From assembly GCA_022376925.1 (NCBI GenBank), contig JAIOJX010000005.1, positions 159,603,501 through 159,667,500 of the forward strand: a stretch of DNA of 64,000 nt, in the 5' to 3' direction. The notes under the pieces are model-generated. The model was not told where the DNA came from. It saw only the letters and a list, made by a program, of their open reading frames with translations, and did no database searches. A program made the position numbers and the translations under genes. This DNA comes from Tragulus kanchil. Taxonomy: Eukaryota > Chordata > Mammalia > Artiodactyla > Tragulidae. The first letter of the stretch is position 1, and every line of letters begins with the position of its first letter. Of the stretch, positions 45,857-55,125 are shown one piece after another.

Positions 45857-46592
45857 AAGAAAGCCTTCTTAAGTGAACAATGCAAAGAAATTGAGTAAAA
45901 CAATAGAATGGGAAAGATTAGAGATTCCTTTAAGAAAATTGGAGACACCAAGGGAACATTTTATGCAAAGATGGACACAATAAAAGATAGGAACAGTATG
46001 GATCTAACAGAAGCAGAAGAGATTAAGAAGAGGTGGCAAGAATATACAGAAGAACTGTACATACAAAAAAGGTCTTAATGATCCAGATAATCATGATGGT
46101 GTGGTCACTCACCTAGAGCCAGACATTCTGGAATACGAAGTCAAGTGGGCCTTAGGAAGCATTACTAAGAACAAAACTAGTGGAGGTGATGACATTCCAC
46201 CTGAGCTATTTCAAATTCTAAAAGATGATGCTGTTAAAGTGCTGTACTAAATATGTCAGCAAATTTGGGAAACTCAGCAGTGGCCACAAGACCAGAAAAG
46301 GTCAGTCTTCATTCCAATCCCAAGGAAAGGCAGTGCCAAAGACTGTTCAGACTACTGTACAGTCGTGCTCATTTCACATGCTAGCAAGGTAATGCTTGAA
46401 ATCGTTCAAGCTTGGTTTCAGCAGTTTGTGAACCGAAAGTTCCAGATGTACAAGCTGGACTTAAAAAGGTCAGAGGAACGAGAGATAAAATTGCCGGCAT
46501 ACACTGGATCATAGAGAAAGCAAGAGAATTCCAGAAAAAACATCAAATTCTGTTTCATTGACTATGCTAAAGCCTTTGACTGTGTGAATCAA

Positions 46593-46625
46593 TCAAACTG
46601 ATTCAAACAAACTGAATCAGTTTGA
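46593..46625. other. Perfect 13-bp hairpin in BovB
   Basis: TCAAACTGATTCA, a 7-base loop, TGAATCAGTTTGA. Related BovB sequence is not palindromic here, so the hairpin arose inside this copy. Confidence 0.8.
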
Positions 46626-47521
46626 AAAAACTGAAACAAACTGGGAAATTCTGAAAGAGATAGGAATACCAGACCACCTTAACTGCCTCCTGAGGAATTG
46701 TGTGCAGGTCAAGAAGAACCAAACATGGAACAACAGACTGGTTCAAAATTGGGAAAGGAGTATGTCAAAGCTGTATATTGACACCCTGCTTATTTAACTT
46801 ATATGCAGTGTACCTTCTGAGAAACGCTGGATTGGATGAATCACAAGCTGGAATCAAGATATCCAGGAGAAATGTCAACAACCTGGGATATACAGTTGAT
46901 ATCAGAAAGTGAAGAGGAACTAAAGAACCGCTGGATGAGGGTGAAAGAGGAGAGTGAAAAAGCTGGCTTAAAACTCAGCATTCAAAAAACTAAGATCATG
47001 GCATCTGGTCCCATCACTTCAGGGCAAATAGATGGGGAAGAAATGGAAAGAGTGACAGATTTTCTTTTCTTGAGCTCCAAAATCACTGCAGACGGTGACT
47101 TCAGCCATGAAACTAAAAGACGCTTGCTCTTTGAAGAAAAGCTATGACAAACCTAGACAGCATATTCAAAAGCAGAGCTATCACTTTACTGACAAAGGTC
47201 CATATAGTCAAAGTATGGTTTTCCCATTAGTCGTGTACAGATGTGAGAGTTGGACCATAATGAAGGCTGAGCACCAACAAATGATGTTTTCAAATTGTGG
47301 TGCTGGAGAAGACTCTTGAGAGTCTCTGGGACTGCAAGGAGATCAATCCTTAAGGAAATCAATTCTGAACAATCATTGGAAGGACTGCTGCTGAAACTGA
47401 AGCTCCAATACTTTGGCCACCTAATGGGAAGAGCTGACTCTTTGCAAAAGACCCTGATGCTGGGAAAGATTGAGGGCAGGAGGCGAAGAGAACAGAAGAT
47501 GAAATGGTTGGATGGCATCAC

Positions 47522-47560
47522 CAAGGACTTCCCCGGTGGTGCAGGGGTGAAGAATGTACC
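47522..47560 (+). mobile_element. Second tailless SINE head in BovB
   Basis: CAA then GGACTTCCCCGGTGGTGCAG to GAATGTACC, 39 bases, no tail. TSD TTGGATGGCATCAC at 47508-47521 and 47561-47574. The type is CHR (short or long); truncation is in the 5' side of the anticodon arm. Confidence 0.85.
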
Positions 47561-47704
47561 TTGGATGGCATCACTGACTCAATGAACATGAGTTTGAGCA
47601 AACTCCAGAAGATAGTAAAGGACAGGGAAGCCTGGAATCTGCAGTCTATGGGGTGGCAGAGCCTGACAAGACTTAGGGACTGAACAACAACAACAAAATA
47701 CTTT

Positions 47705-47780
47705 TATATTGCAGAAACCAACAAAATATTGTAAAGAAATTAACCTCCAATTATAAACAAATAAATTTCAATTTAAAAAA
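47705..47780 (+). mobile_element. L1 3' end, about 75 bp
   Basis: GCAGAAACCAACAAAATATTG and TTAACCTCCAATTATAAAC followed by an A-rich tail is the terminal part of an L1 3' UTR. Confidence 0.75.
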
Positions 47781-47788
47781 TTCATTTT

Positions 47789-47934
47789 GATCTTTATTAA
47801 TTTTGGGTGCATTTACTGTGGAACACAGGCTTAGTTGTCTCAAGGCATGTCCCTGCCTTCAAGACCAGAGGTTGAATCCATATCCTCTGCATTGGAAGGT
47901 GGACTCTAAACCACGGAACCACCAGGGAAGTCCC
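47789..47934 (-). mobile_element. CHR-type SINE
   Basis: CAGGCTTAGTTGTCTCAAGGC, AGGTTGAATCCATATCC and GGAACCACCAGGGAAGTCCC. Confidence 0.85.
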
Positions 47935-48040
47935 TATTGTCCCTTTTAAAATCTCCATTTTCTAGATAAAACCGAGGAGAGGTCAAATGACATATCCAAG
48001 TGAAACCAGCTACTCAGTGGTAAAGCCTGGGCTGAAAACT
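47935..48040 (-). mobile_element. MIR SINE
   Basis: CTCCATTTTCTAGATAAAACC, GAGGAGAGGTCAAATGAC and CAGTGGTAAAGCCTGGGC fit a MIR. Confidence 0.6.
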
Positions 48041-48049
48041 TTTCTTTCT

Positions 48050-48187
48050 TTTCTTTCTTTTTTTTTTTTTTTTTGATCTTGCTGGGTGGAATCTTGTGAA
48101 ATCTTAGTTCCCTGACCAGGGACTGAACCCAGGCCCCCGGCAGTGAAATCACCCCAGCCTAATCACTGAACCACCAAGGAATTCCCC
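48050..48187 (-). mobile_element. CHR short SINE
   Basis: Poly(T), CTTAGTTCCCTGACCAGGG, ACTGAACCCAGGCCCC and GAACCACCAAGGAATTCCCC. Flanks share an AAAACTTTTCTTTC/AAAATTTTTCTTTC TSD. Confidence 0.85.
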
Positions 48188-48189
48188 AA

Positions 48190-48690
48190 AATTTTTCTTT
48201 CATTGTTTTATTTTTTTAAATATATTTTATTTTTAAGGAAAGTATAATATATATATATATTTTTATTATTTATTTATTTGGCTGCTCTTGGTCTTAGTTG
48301 CGGCATGTGGGATCTAGTTCCCTGACCAGGGCTCGAACCCAGGCCCCACTGTATTGGAAACACAGAGTTTTAACCACTGGACCATCAGGGAAGTCCCAAG
48401 GAAAGTGTAATTGACATACAGTGCTATATTAGTGTCCGGTATACACCATAGTGATTCAATATTTTTATTACAAAGTGATCGCCATGATATGTCTAGGTAC
48501 CATCTGTCACCGCTCAGTTACTACAGTATTATTGACAATATTCCCCTGGCTATGCATTGAATTCCCGTGATGTATTTATTTTATAACTGGAAGTTTGTTC
48601 TCTTACTCTGTTTCACCTATTTAACGTATCCCTCCACCCACCTCCCCTCTGGTAACCATCAGTTTGTTCTCTGTACCTAGGAGTCTGGAT
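48190..48690. mobile_element. Old L1 fragment, interrupted
   Basis: TTGACATACAGTGCTATATTAG, CATAGTGATTCAATATTTTTA, TAACTGGAAGTTTGTTC and CTGGTAACCATCAGTTTGTTC are an old mammalian L1 region. A SINE splits it. Confidence 0.65.
48259..48397 (-). mobile_element. CHR short SINE in L1
   Basis: GGTCTTAGTTGCGGCATGTGG, GGGCTCGAACCCAGGCCCC and GGACCATCAGGGAAGTCCC. TSD AAGGAAAGTATAAT at 48235-48248 and AAGGAAAGTGTAAT at 48398-48411. A short TA tract adjoins. Confidence 0.9.
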
Positions 48691-49354
48691 CCAAAGCTTT
48701 TAAATGCTCAGCAGGCATTTACAACTGTTCTGTGCTGTTCTACCCTCATCCCTGACATGCATACTACATTGGCCCACAAAATGATTAAAAATTACCCCAG
48801 GACCCGGAGCTGGGAGCAGACTTGGGACTCAGACCCATATTTTCCCTCTTAGCCTAGGTTGTTTGCTTGTTGACTTTTACCTTAAACGAACTGCAACACT
48901 TGCTGCTTCTTCCTCCAGGTTGCCTATGATTTGAGATATGTCACTGCCTCGGTCCCCACCCGGCTTTCCTCACCGCCCACTTAAATTAGCGCCCAGGCAT
49001 CTCTCTAGGGTCTTCAGACAAGAACAGACACTGATAGAGCCCTCCTATGTGCCAGGCCTTGTGCCCCGTGCTGAGGGTAGGGAGGACTGCGTCCTGGTCC
49101 CTGTCCTCAAGGACCTTCAGGGAGAGGGGAGACCTGAAACAGATCACTGCAGCAGTGCAAGGAAAATGAGGTGATGGGAAGTTGTGCAGGAGCCTGAGGA
49201 GGGGCTGGGGGTGTGGCAGGCTGTTCCTTCCCCTTGGTCATCTGGTCAAGGGTTCTGTCCCCTCACAAGCACTTCGTGTTCTCTGTGTTTCCTGGTCAAG
49301 GTCCTTTCCTAATGTCACAGTGCCAAGACTTCAGCTTGGCAATTGTTTTTATTT
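48691..49354. other. Anonymous sequence
   Basis: 49020-49150 resembles the old repeat seen near 12225 (CTCCTATGTGCCAGGCCTTG, GGTCCCTGTCCTCAAGGAC). No gene. Confidence 0.45.
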
Positions 49355-49357
49355 ACT

Positions 49358-49418
49358 GAGGTGGGCTACAGTCCCTAGGGTTGCAAAGAGTTGGACATGA
49401 CTGAGCAACTCAACACAT
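49358..49418 (+). mobile_element. BovB/Bov-A 3' tail fragment
   Basis: GTGGGCTACAGTCCCTAGGG, GCAAAGAGTTGGACATGAC and TGAGCAACTC only; the rest of the unit is absent. Confidence 0.85.
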
Positions 49419-49642
49419 GGTTGATTTACAGTATTGCGTTAGTCTCAGCCTGGCATTTATTATCCTCCATTATTTGGGCCCTTCATCTTACCATCCCCCA
49501 GCATGCATTCACAGCTTCCTGGTGATTGGCCCAGACACTGTTGCATATTCTTATGACCTAGTCAAAGAACCATTATAATAACCCTAGTCCTACTTAGGGC
49601 TTGACTGAATCGCCCCACTAAGCACTTTCTCATGCTATTTTA

Positions 49643-49812
49643 AAAATAAATTGTTTTGTTGATATGTAGTCTTTTTATTCTTATTCCACATAGGAATTTT
49701 TTTTGGTGGGGTGTTGAGAGGCATGCAGGATTTTAGTTCCTTGACCAGGGATCAAACCTGTTCCCCCTGCAGTGGAAGCATGGAGTTTTAACCACTGGAC
49801 TGTCAGGGAATC
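49643..49812 (-). mobile_element. CHR short SINE
   Basis: GACCAGGGATCAAACCTG, CCCCTGCAGTGGAAGC and GGACTGTCAGGGAATCCC. TSD TCTCATGCTATTT at 49628-49640 and CCTCATGTTATTT at 49813-49825. Confidence 0.9.
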
Positions 49813-49825
49813 CCTCATGTTATTT

Positions 49826-49945
49826 CATGTAATCCTGGTAACTCATTGTGGCATGTTTCATCTTCCTCATTTTGTAGATAAGAAAACCAAGGCATAGAGA
49901 GCCTAAGTCATTTGCCCAAGTCACAGAGCTAGAGCATGACTGAAA
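49826..49945 (-). mobile_element. MIR SINE
   Basis: CATGTAATCCTGGTAACTC, TCCTCATTTTGTAGATAAG, CATTTGCCCAAGTCACAGAGC. The SINE at 49643 inserted at its edge. Confidence 0.75.
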
Positions 49946-49984
49946 AGAACTGCCCCCTGCTGCCATCCTGCCTGCCTAAGATCA

Positions 49985-50130
49985 AACCCAAAGTCATCCC
50001 ACGCTTGATCTTGCCTCACTCTTGCTGCTCCCATGCCTGAAATGCTCACTTTCTCCTTCAGGGGTCTCAGTGTCACACTTCCCTCAGAACAGCCCCTAAC
50101 CCTCCTTCAACTGTTGCTCGTGCCCTGTGT
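49985..50130. mobile_element. L2 LINE 3' fragment
   Basis: TGAAATGCTCACTTTCTCC, CAGGGGTCTCAGTGTCACAC and TTCCCTCAGAACAGCCCC match the L2 3' end pattern. Confidence 0.55.
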
Positions 50131-50429
50131 ACCGTGTGATCCTAAACTACTTAAGCTTCCACAGCCTTGGAATCCTTCTCTAGTGATTTCATGGAGGTGA
50201 ACCTGAGCCTGACTACAAACTCCTATGCGGACTTGATAGACGGCCAACATCCATAATAATAAGTAACAATTAGCCTGTCTGAGAAGGGAGACAGTCATTC
50301 AAAACAGCAGGCCTTAAGAAGGCCTCACTGTGTCATGAGTACACATGTCATAACTCTAGCTTACTGTTTCCTCATCTGTGAAATGCCGGGACTCCATCTA
50401 GATGGTCTTTAATCAAGAAATAATCATTG

Positions 50430-50677
50430 GGGCCAGTAGGTAAAGAGTCCGCCTCACACTGAAAGGGGTGCCAGTTCAATCCCTGGCCTGGGAAGATCAC
50501 GTGCCGCGGAGTGGCTGGACCGATGTGTCCAATTACGAGCCAGTGCTCTGGAGCGCATGCGCCCAGAGCCGGTGCTCTGCTACAGGAGAGGCCACTGCAA
50601 TGGGAGGCCCACACAGGCCAAAGAACAAAGATGGATGAAAAATAAGTAAATGAAAGACCAATAAAAGTGGCCAAAAA
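50430..50677 (+). mobile_element. Young CHR SINE, first at shared target
   Basis: GGTAAAGAGTCCGCC, GCCAGTTCAATCCCTGG, GGAGCGCATGCGCCC, AACAAAGATGGATGAAA and CAATAAAAGTGGCC; a few head bases are lost. TSD AAGAAATAATCATTG at 50415-50429 and 50678-50692. Confidence 0.9.
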
Positions 50678-50692
50678 AAGAAATAATCATTG

Positions 50693-50796
50693 ATGTTGGG
50701 ACTTCCCCAGTGGTCCAGTGGCTAAGACTCCATGCTTCCAGTGCAGGGGGCATGGGTTCAATCCCTGGAAAAAGAAAAAAGAAGAAGAAGGGAAAA
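50693..50796 (+). mobile_element. CHR short SINE, second at the same target
   Basis: GGGACTTCCCCAGTGGTCC, CTTCCAGTGCAGGGGGC and GGTTCAATCCCTGG, then an A/G-rich tail, so the body is cut short. Flanked by the same 15 bases, AAGAAATAATCATTG, at 50678-50692 and 50797-50811. Confidence 0.85.
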
Positions 50797-50811
50797 AAGA
50801 AATAATCATTG

Positions 50812-50935
50812 ATCTCTTTCCATGCACCAGGTATACCTCTAGGAACCAGGGATACAGCAGACAAAATCCTTGCTTTTATTCTAGTAGGAGACCACAGACA
50901 AAGTAAAGATGTGAAGGGTGTATAATGTCAGATGG
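50812..50935. mobile_element. Old mammalian repeat, class uncertain
   Basis: CATGCACCAGGTATACCTC, CAGGGATACAGCAGACAAAA and CTAGTAGGAGACCACAG; same type as near 12225. Confidence 0.4.
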
Positions 50936-51247
50936 TGGTGAGATGGAGAGATAGAAAGCAGGGGAGGGGGAAAGGAAATGGCAAGGAGTGACGTTAGTTA
51001 TCTGACTTGCATTTTAAAAGGCTCACTAGCTACTGGGGAAGAACAGACTCTAATAGGATGAGGAAATGAGAGGGGATCAGTGAGGCAGTAACTGCAGGAA
51101 TCCAATGAGGGCAGGTGCTGTGGCTTAGATGAGGAGCTGTGTTTAGAAATCCTTACAGGATTATATATGTTGCTGATTCACGGATGTCTATGAGGTCTTT
51201 GTCTTGGAAAGAAGGGACACCTGAAGGTTGACGTGGCCATTAGGGAT

Positions 51248-51560
51248 AAAAGTCAAAGAAAGTCACTCGGTCGTGTCTGACTCTTTGTGACATATGGATG
51301 AGCCATGGCATTCTCCAAGCAAGAATACTGGAGTGCGTAGGCTTTCCCTTCTTCAGGGAGATTCTTCCTGGTTCCAGGAATCGAGCCCCAGTCTCCTGTA
51401 CTGCAAGCAGATTCTTTATCATCTGAGCCAGCAGAGAAACCCAAGAATACTGGCGTGGGGAATGTATCCCTTCTCCAGGGGATCTTCCTGATCCAGGAAT
51501 TGAACCAGGGTCCCCTTCATTACAGGTGGATTCTTTATCAGCTGAGCTACAAGGGAAGCC
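51248..51560 (-). mobile_element. Bov-tA SINE with two tRNA heads
   Basis: Reading on the minus strand: head ending at 51560, a partial Bov-A up to the CCAGTATTCTTGG block near 51441, a second tRNA head (TTTCTCTGCTGGCTCAGATG), then a full Bov-A. TSD CATTAGGGAT at 51238-51247 and 51561-51570 shows the whole composite moved as one unit. Confidence 0.9.
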
Positions 51561-51709
51561 CATTAGGGATCATGGGGAAGTCTATGCGAGGAGCAAGTTT
51601 TGAGGAGATCACAAAGAGGAAATATGGAGTAAGGAGTGGCTATGTCAGCCTGAAGTTTAAGGAAGAGGCTCTGGCTGGACATATAAATGAGAGATAGTCA
51701 TCAAGCTAT

Positions 51710-52300
51710 AGATAATGTATCAACCACCTCTTAGGCATGCCTTTAAATCCTCTTGGTCCCACCTTTTCCTCCAGCTGATGTCATGGAACTGATGTTGGAC
51801 GGATTTGCAATGGGTATGAACTCACAGTGCCTCGCCCTTGCCTGTTCTGTGTAGCTCTTGTTTCCTGCCCAAGGTTGGCCATAGGACAACAGTGGGAATT
51901 CACTTGATCCTGCCACACGTTCAACCAGAATTATGGAAAAGGCGATGATCCTCAGGCAACCTTCAACCAATGGCGCACGGAAGCTGGTGGATAAATGAAG
52001 ATCCCTTTTCCTTTTCCTTTGTTTTTCCCCCTCTTCATTCTTGATAGACAATTCTCAGTCTCCTTAAGACAGTTCTGCAGAGTCAAGCATCAGTCTTCCA
52101 CCGTGGTGCTCATCTCAGTAATGCATCCTTGAACTGATTTCTGTTTCTTCTCTGTCCTTCATTTCTGCTCTCTGGAATTTCATTCCCATATAAACCTTTT
52201 ATTAAGGTTCTGCTTCTAGGAGATCCTGGGATGAGACAAAGTGGCATTTAACTCATGACAGTGAATGAGATCACCAACAGATTAATGAAAACTGAGAACA
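51710..52300. other. Unclassified, possibly old LTR
   Basis: CCTGCCCAAGGTTGGCCATAG and TATAAACCTTTTATTAAGG with CTGCTTCTAGGAGATCCTGG recall the end of an old ERVL-type LTR, but I cannot name it. Copy B is near 53013-53545. Confidence 0.25.
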
Positions 52301-52580
52301 AATCCAGGGACTGAGCCCTAGGACCCTCCAACATTTCAAGGTGAAGAAGGTAAGGAGGTCCTAGCAAATGAGATCCTAAGGAATAATCAAGACAGGCAGT
52401 GTCACAGAAGCCAAGGAAAAAATGTGTTCCAAAGAAGAATGAAGCATCATTCGATTCTGATTGAGCAGTGAAGATAAAGAAGGAGTCATGATCATTGGAT
52501 TGGGTTTAACCACAGTGGAGGGAGCTGGTGACTTTAACAGGGAACAGTTTGGGTGGAGTCAAAAAAATGGGTTGGGTGTC

Positions 52581-52863
52581 TGACTCTTTGTGACATATGG
52601 ATGAGCCATGGCATTCTCCAAGCAAGAATACTGGAGTGCGTAGGCTTTCCCTTCTTCAGGGAGATTCTTCCTGGTTCCAGGAATCAAGCCCCAGTCTCCT
52701 GTACTGCAAGCAGATTCTTTATCATCTGAGCCAGCAGAGAAACCCAAGAATACTGGAGTGGGGAATGTATCCCTTCTCCAGGGGATCTTCCTGATCCAGG
52801 AATTGAACCAGGGTCCCCTTCATTACAGGTGGATTCTTTATCAGCTGAGCTACAAGGGAAGCC
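52581..52863 (-). mobile_element. Two-headed Bov-tA, duplicated copy
   Basis: Copy B of the element at 51248, missing its first 30 bases at the join. Confidence 0.9.
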
Positions 52864-53759
52864 CATTAGGGATCATGGGGAAGTCTATGCGAGGAGCAAG
52901 TTTTGAGGAGATCACAAAGAGGAAATATGGAGTAAGGAGTGGCTATGTCAGCCTGAAGTTTAAGGAAGAGGCTCTGGCTGGACATATAAATGAGAGATAG
53001 TCATCAAGCTATAGATAATGTATCAACCACCTCTTAGGCATGCCTTTAAATCCTCTTGGTCCCACCTTTTCCTCCAGCTGATGTCATGGAACTGATGTTG
53101 GACGGATTTGCAATGGGTATGAACTCACAGTGCCTCGCCCTTGCCTGTTCTGTGTAGCTCTTGTTTCCTGCCCAAGGTTGGCCATAGGACAACAGTGGAA
53201 TTCACTTGATCCTGCCACACGTTCAACCAGAATTATGGAAAAGGCGATGATCCTCAGGCAACCTTCAACCAATGGCGACGGAAGCTGGTGGATAAATGAA
53301 GATCCCTTTTCCTTTTCCTTTGTTTTTCCCCCTCTTCATTCTTGATAGACAATTCTCAGTCTCCTTAAGACAGTTCTGCAGAGTCAAGCATCAGTCTTCC
53401 ACCGTGGTGCTCATCTCAGTAATGCATCCTTGAACTGATTTCTGTTTCTTCTCTGTCCTTCATTTCTGCTCTCTGGAATTTCATTCCCATATAAACCTTT
53501 TATTAAGGTTCTGCTTCTAGGAGATCCTGGGATGAGACAAAGTGGCATTTAACTCATGACAGTGAATGAGATCACCAACAGATTAATGAAAACTGAGAAC
53601 AAATCCAGGGACTGAGCCCTAGGACCCTCCAACATTTCAAGGTGAAGAAGGTAAGGAGGTCCTAGCAAATGAGATCCGAAGGAATAATCAAGACAGGCAG
53701 TGTCACAGAAGCCAAGGAAAAAATGTGTTCCAAAGAAGAATGAAGCATCATTTGATTCT

Positions 53760-54095
53760 TTTTTTTTTTTTTTTAAAGATTTATTTATTTATTTATTTTG
53801 GGCGGGGGTCGGATTGGGGAGGGAGGGGAGCAGGCGGGCCACTTCTCTTGGTCTTTCATTTCTCTATTTTCATCCGTCTTTGTTCTTTGGCTCCTGTGGG
53901 CCTCTCATCGCGGTGGCATCTGTCATTGCAGAGTGCCGGCTCTGGGCACATGCGCTCCAGAGCTCCAGCTCGGTCATTGGACACAGCGGTCCAGCCGCTC
54001 CGCGGCACGTGGGATCTTCCCAGGCCAGGGATCGAACCGGCGCCCCTTGCACTGCAAGGCGGTGTCCTTACCCACTGGACCACCAGGGGAAGCCC
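53760..54095 (-). mobile_element. Young CHR SINE, complete, 336 bp
   Basis: Poly(T), AAAGATTTATTTATTTATTT, GGGCGGGGGTCGG, GGCACATGCGCTCC, CGCCCCTTGCACTGCAAGGC and GGACCACCAGGGGAAGCCC. Exact TSD GCATCATTTGATTCT at 53745-53759 and 54096-54110. The matching empty site is at 52443-52457 in copy A. Confidence 0.95.
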
Positions 54096-54283
54096 GCATC
54101 ATTTGATTCTGATTGAGCAGTGAAGATAAAGAAGGAGTCATGATCATTGGGTTTAACCACAGTGGAGGGAGCTGGTGACTTTAACAGGGAACAGTTTGGG
54201 TGGAGTCGTGGAGTGGGTTTGAAAGAAGAAGGGAAGTGGGGTTAAGAGAGACTTCTTATTTTCCTGGATGGGAGAAACCATAG

Positions 54284-54285
54284 AA

Positions 54286-54316
<31 letters not shown>

Positions 54317-54348
54317 GTGTATGTATGTATGTATGTATGTATGTATAT
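54284..54348. repeat. (TA)n(TATG)n microsatellite
   Basis: About 13 TA units followed by seven to eight ATGT units. Confidence 0.95.
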
Positions 54349-54970
54349 GCTGATGGCAAATGATTCAGCAAAGAGGGAAAAACAGATGATGCAGAAGAGA
54401 AGAGAGAGATTGCTGCAGGAAGGAGGGAGGGGATGGAATCAGCAACCAGTGCAGGTGTTTGCCTTAGATAGGACCAAAGGACAGCTCATCCCCAAACTGC
54501 AGAAGAAAAAGCAGGGGCTGTGGGCTCACAACCCATGACTCACCGATTGCTTGAATCACAAAAGGTGGTTAAGACTTTGCCTAATACCTCCCACCATCCC
54601 CTTTCACAGAGGAGACCCAGAGAGAAGAGACTGGCTATGGACACACCGTAGAGTAGAAGTCAAGGCTCCTCTGCCCCACCCAGCACCTGAGGGCTGTCCC
54701 CTTGGGCAGAATCCTGACCCTACTCTGTCACTCACCCCACTAGTCTGGGAGACTCCAGGAAGGACACTGATAGGGAAAGAGAGAAGCAGGCAAGCTTTAG
54801 AATAGGACCATCAGGCCACAGAGTGAATTAATCTGAAGGTCTATTGATGAGTCTATTGATGAGTACATGTATTTCCCTACATGTATGTTGGAGTCAACGT
54901 AATCACTGCAGGGAAAGCTGTTAGCTGGCAAACCAGGTTGAGAAATATCTGCCAAAACGCAGGCAGATAT
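54349..54970. other. Anonymous sequence
   Basis: No recognised gene or repeat. Confidence 0.5.
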
Positions 54971-55125
54971 GGAACTTCCCTTGTGGTCCAGTGGCTGGGA
55001 CCCCGAGTTCCCAGTGCAGGAGGTCTGGATTCAGTCCCTGGTCAGGGAACTAGATCCCACAGGCTGCAGCTAAGAGTTCAAATGCCGTAACTAAGACCTG
55101 GTACAGTCAAATAAATAAATAGCTT
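54971..55125 (+). mobile_element. CHR short SINE
   Basis: GGAACTTCCCTTGTGGTCC, CCCAGTGCAGGAGGTC, GGGAACTAGATCCCAC and AAATAAATAAATAGC. Its 3' part recurs at 56033-56160 by duplication. Confidence 0.85.

Larger units (their letters stand above)
45650..47560 (+). pseudogene. BovB ORF2 reverse transcriptase remnant
   Basis: Readable pieces in different frames: a lysine-rich linker from 45650, the RT fingers region near 46140-46330 (EPDILEYEVKWAL), the CLFNLYA block near 46780-46805 and the C-terminal LQYFGHL block near 47403-47423. At 46889-46900 the catalytic YADD motif reads YTVD, and about 12 bases just after it are missing, so the active site is lost. At least four frameshifts or stops separate the pieces. 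It cannot encode an active enzyme. Confidence 0.85.
45605..47695 (+). mobile_element. BovB (RTE clade) LINE, 5'-truncated
   Basis: About 2.1 kb of a roughly 3.2-kb family. It begins downstream of the endonuclease region and runs to the 3' end (GAGCCTGACAAGACTTAGGG and ACAACAACAAAATAC). BovB copies itself by target-primed reverse transcription and supplies enzyme for Bov-tA SINEs. The family is known for horizontal transfer between reptiles and ruminants. Two short SINE heads with TSDs are inserted in it. Confidence 0.9.
51277..54209. repeat. Tandem duplication 10, unit 1.30 kb, SINE in one copy
   Basis: Copy A is 51277-52560 and copy B 52581-54209, offset 1303. Copy B is longer because it carries a young SINE at 53760-54095. 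Small differences include GAATCGAGCC/GAATCAAGCC and GGCGCACGG/GGCGACGG. About 15-20 bases at the join, near 52561-52580, are filler. Confidence 0.95.

Noticed and set aside
45635..47585. BovB frames as active genes
   Set aside because: Several frameshifts and a destroyed catalytic motif; listed as a pseudogene remnant.
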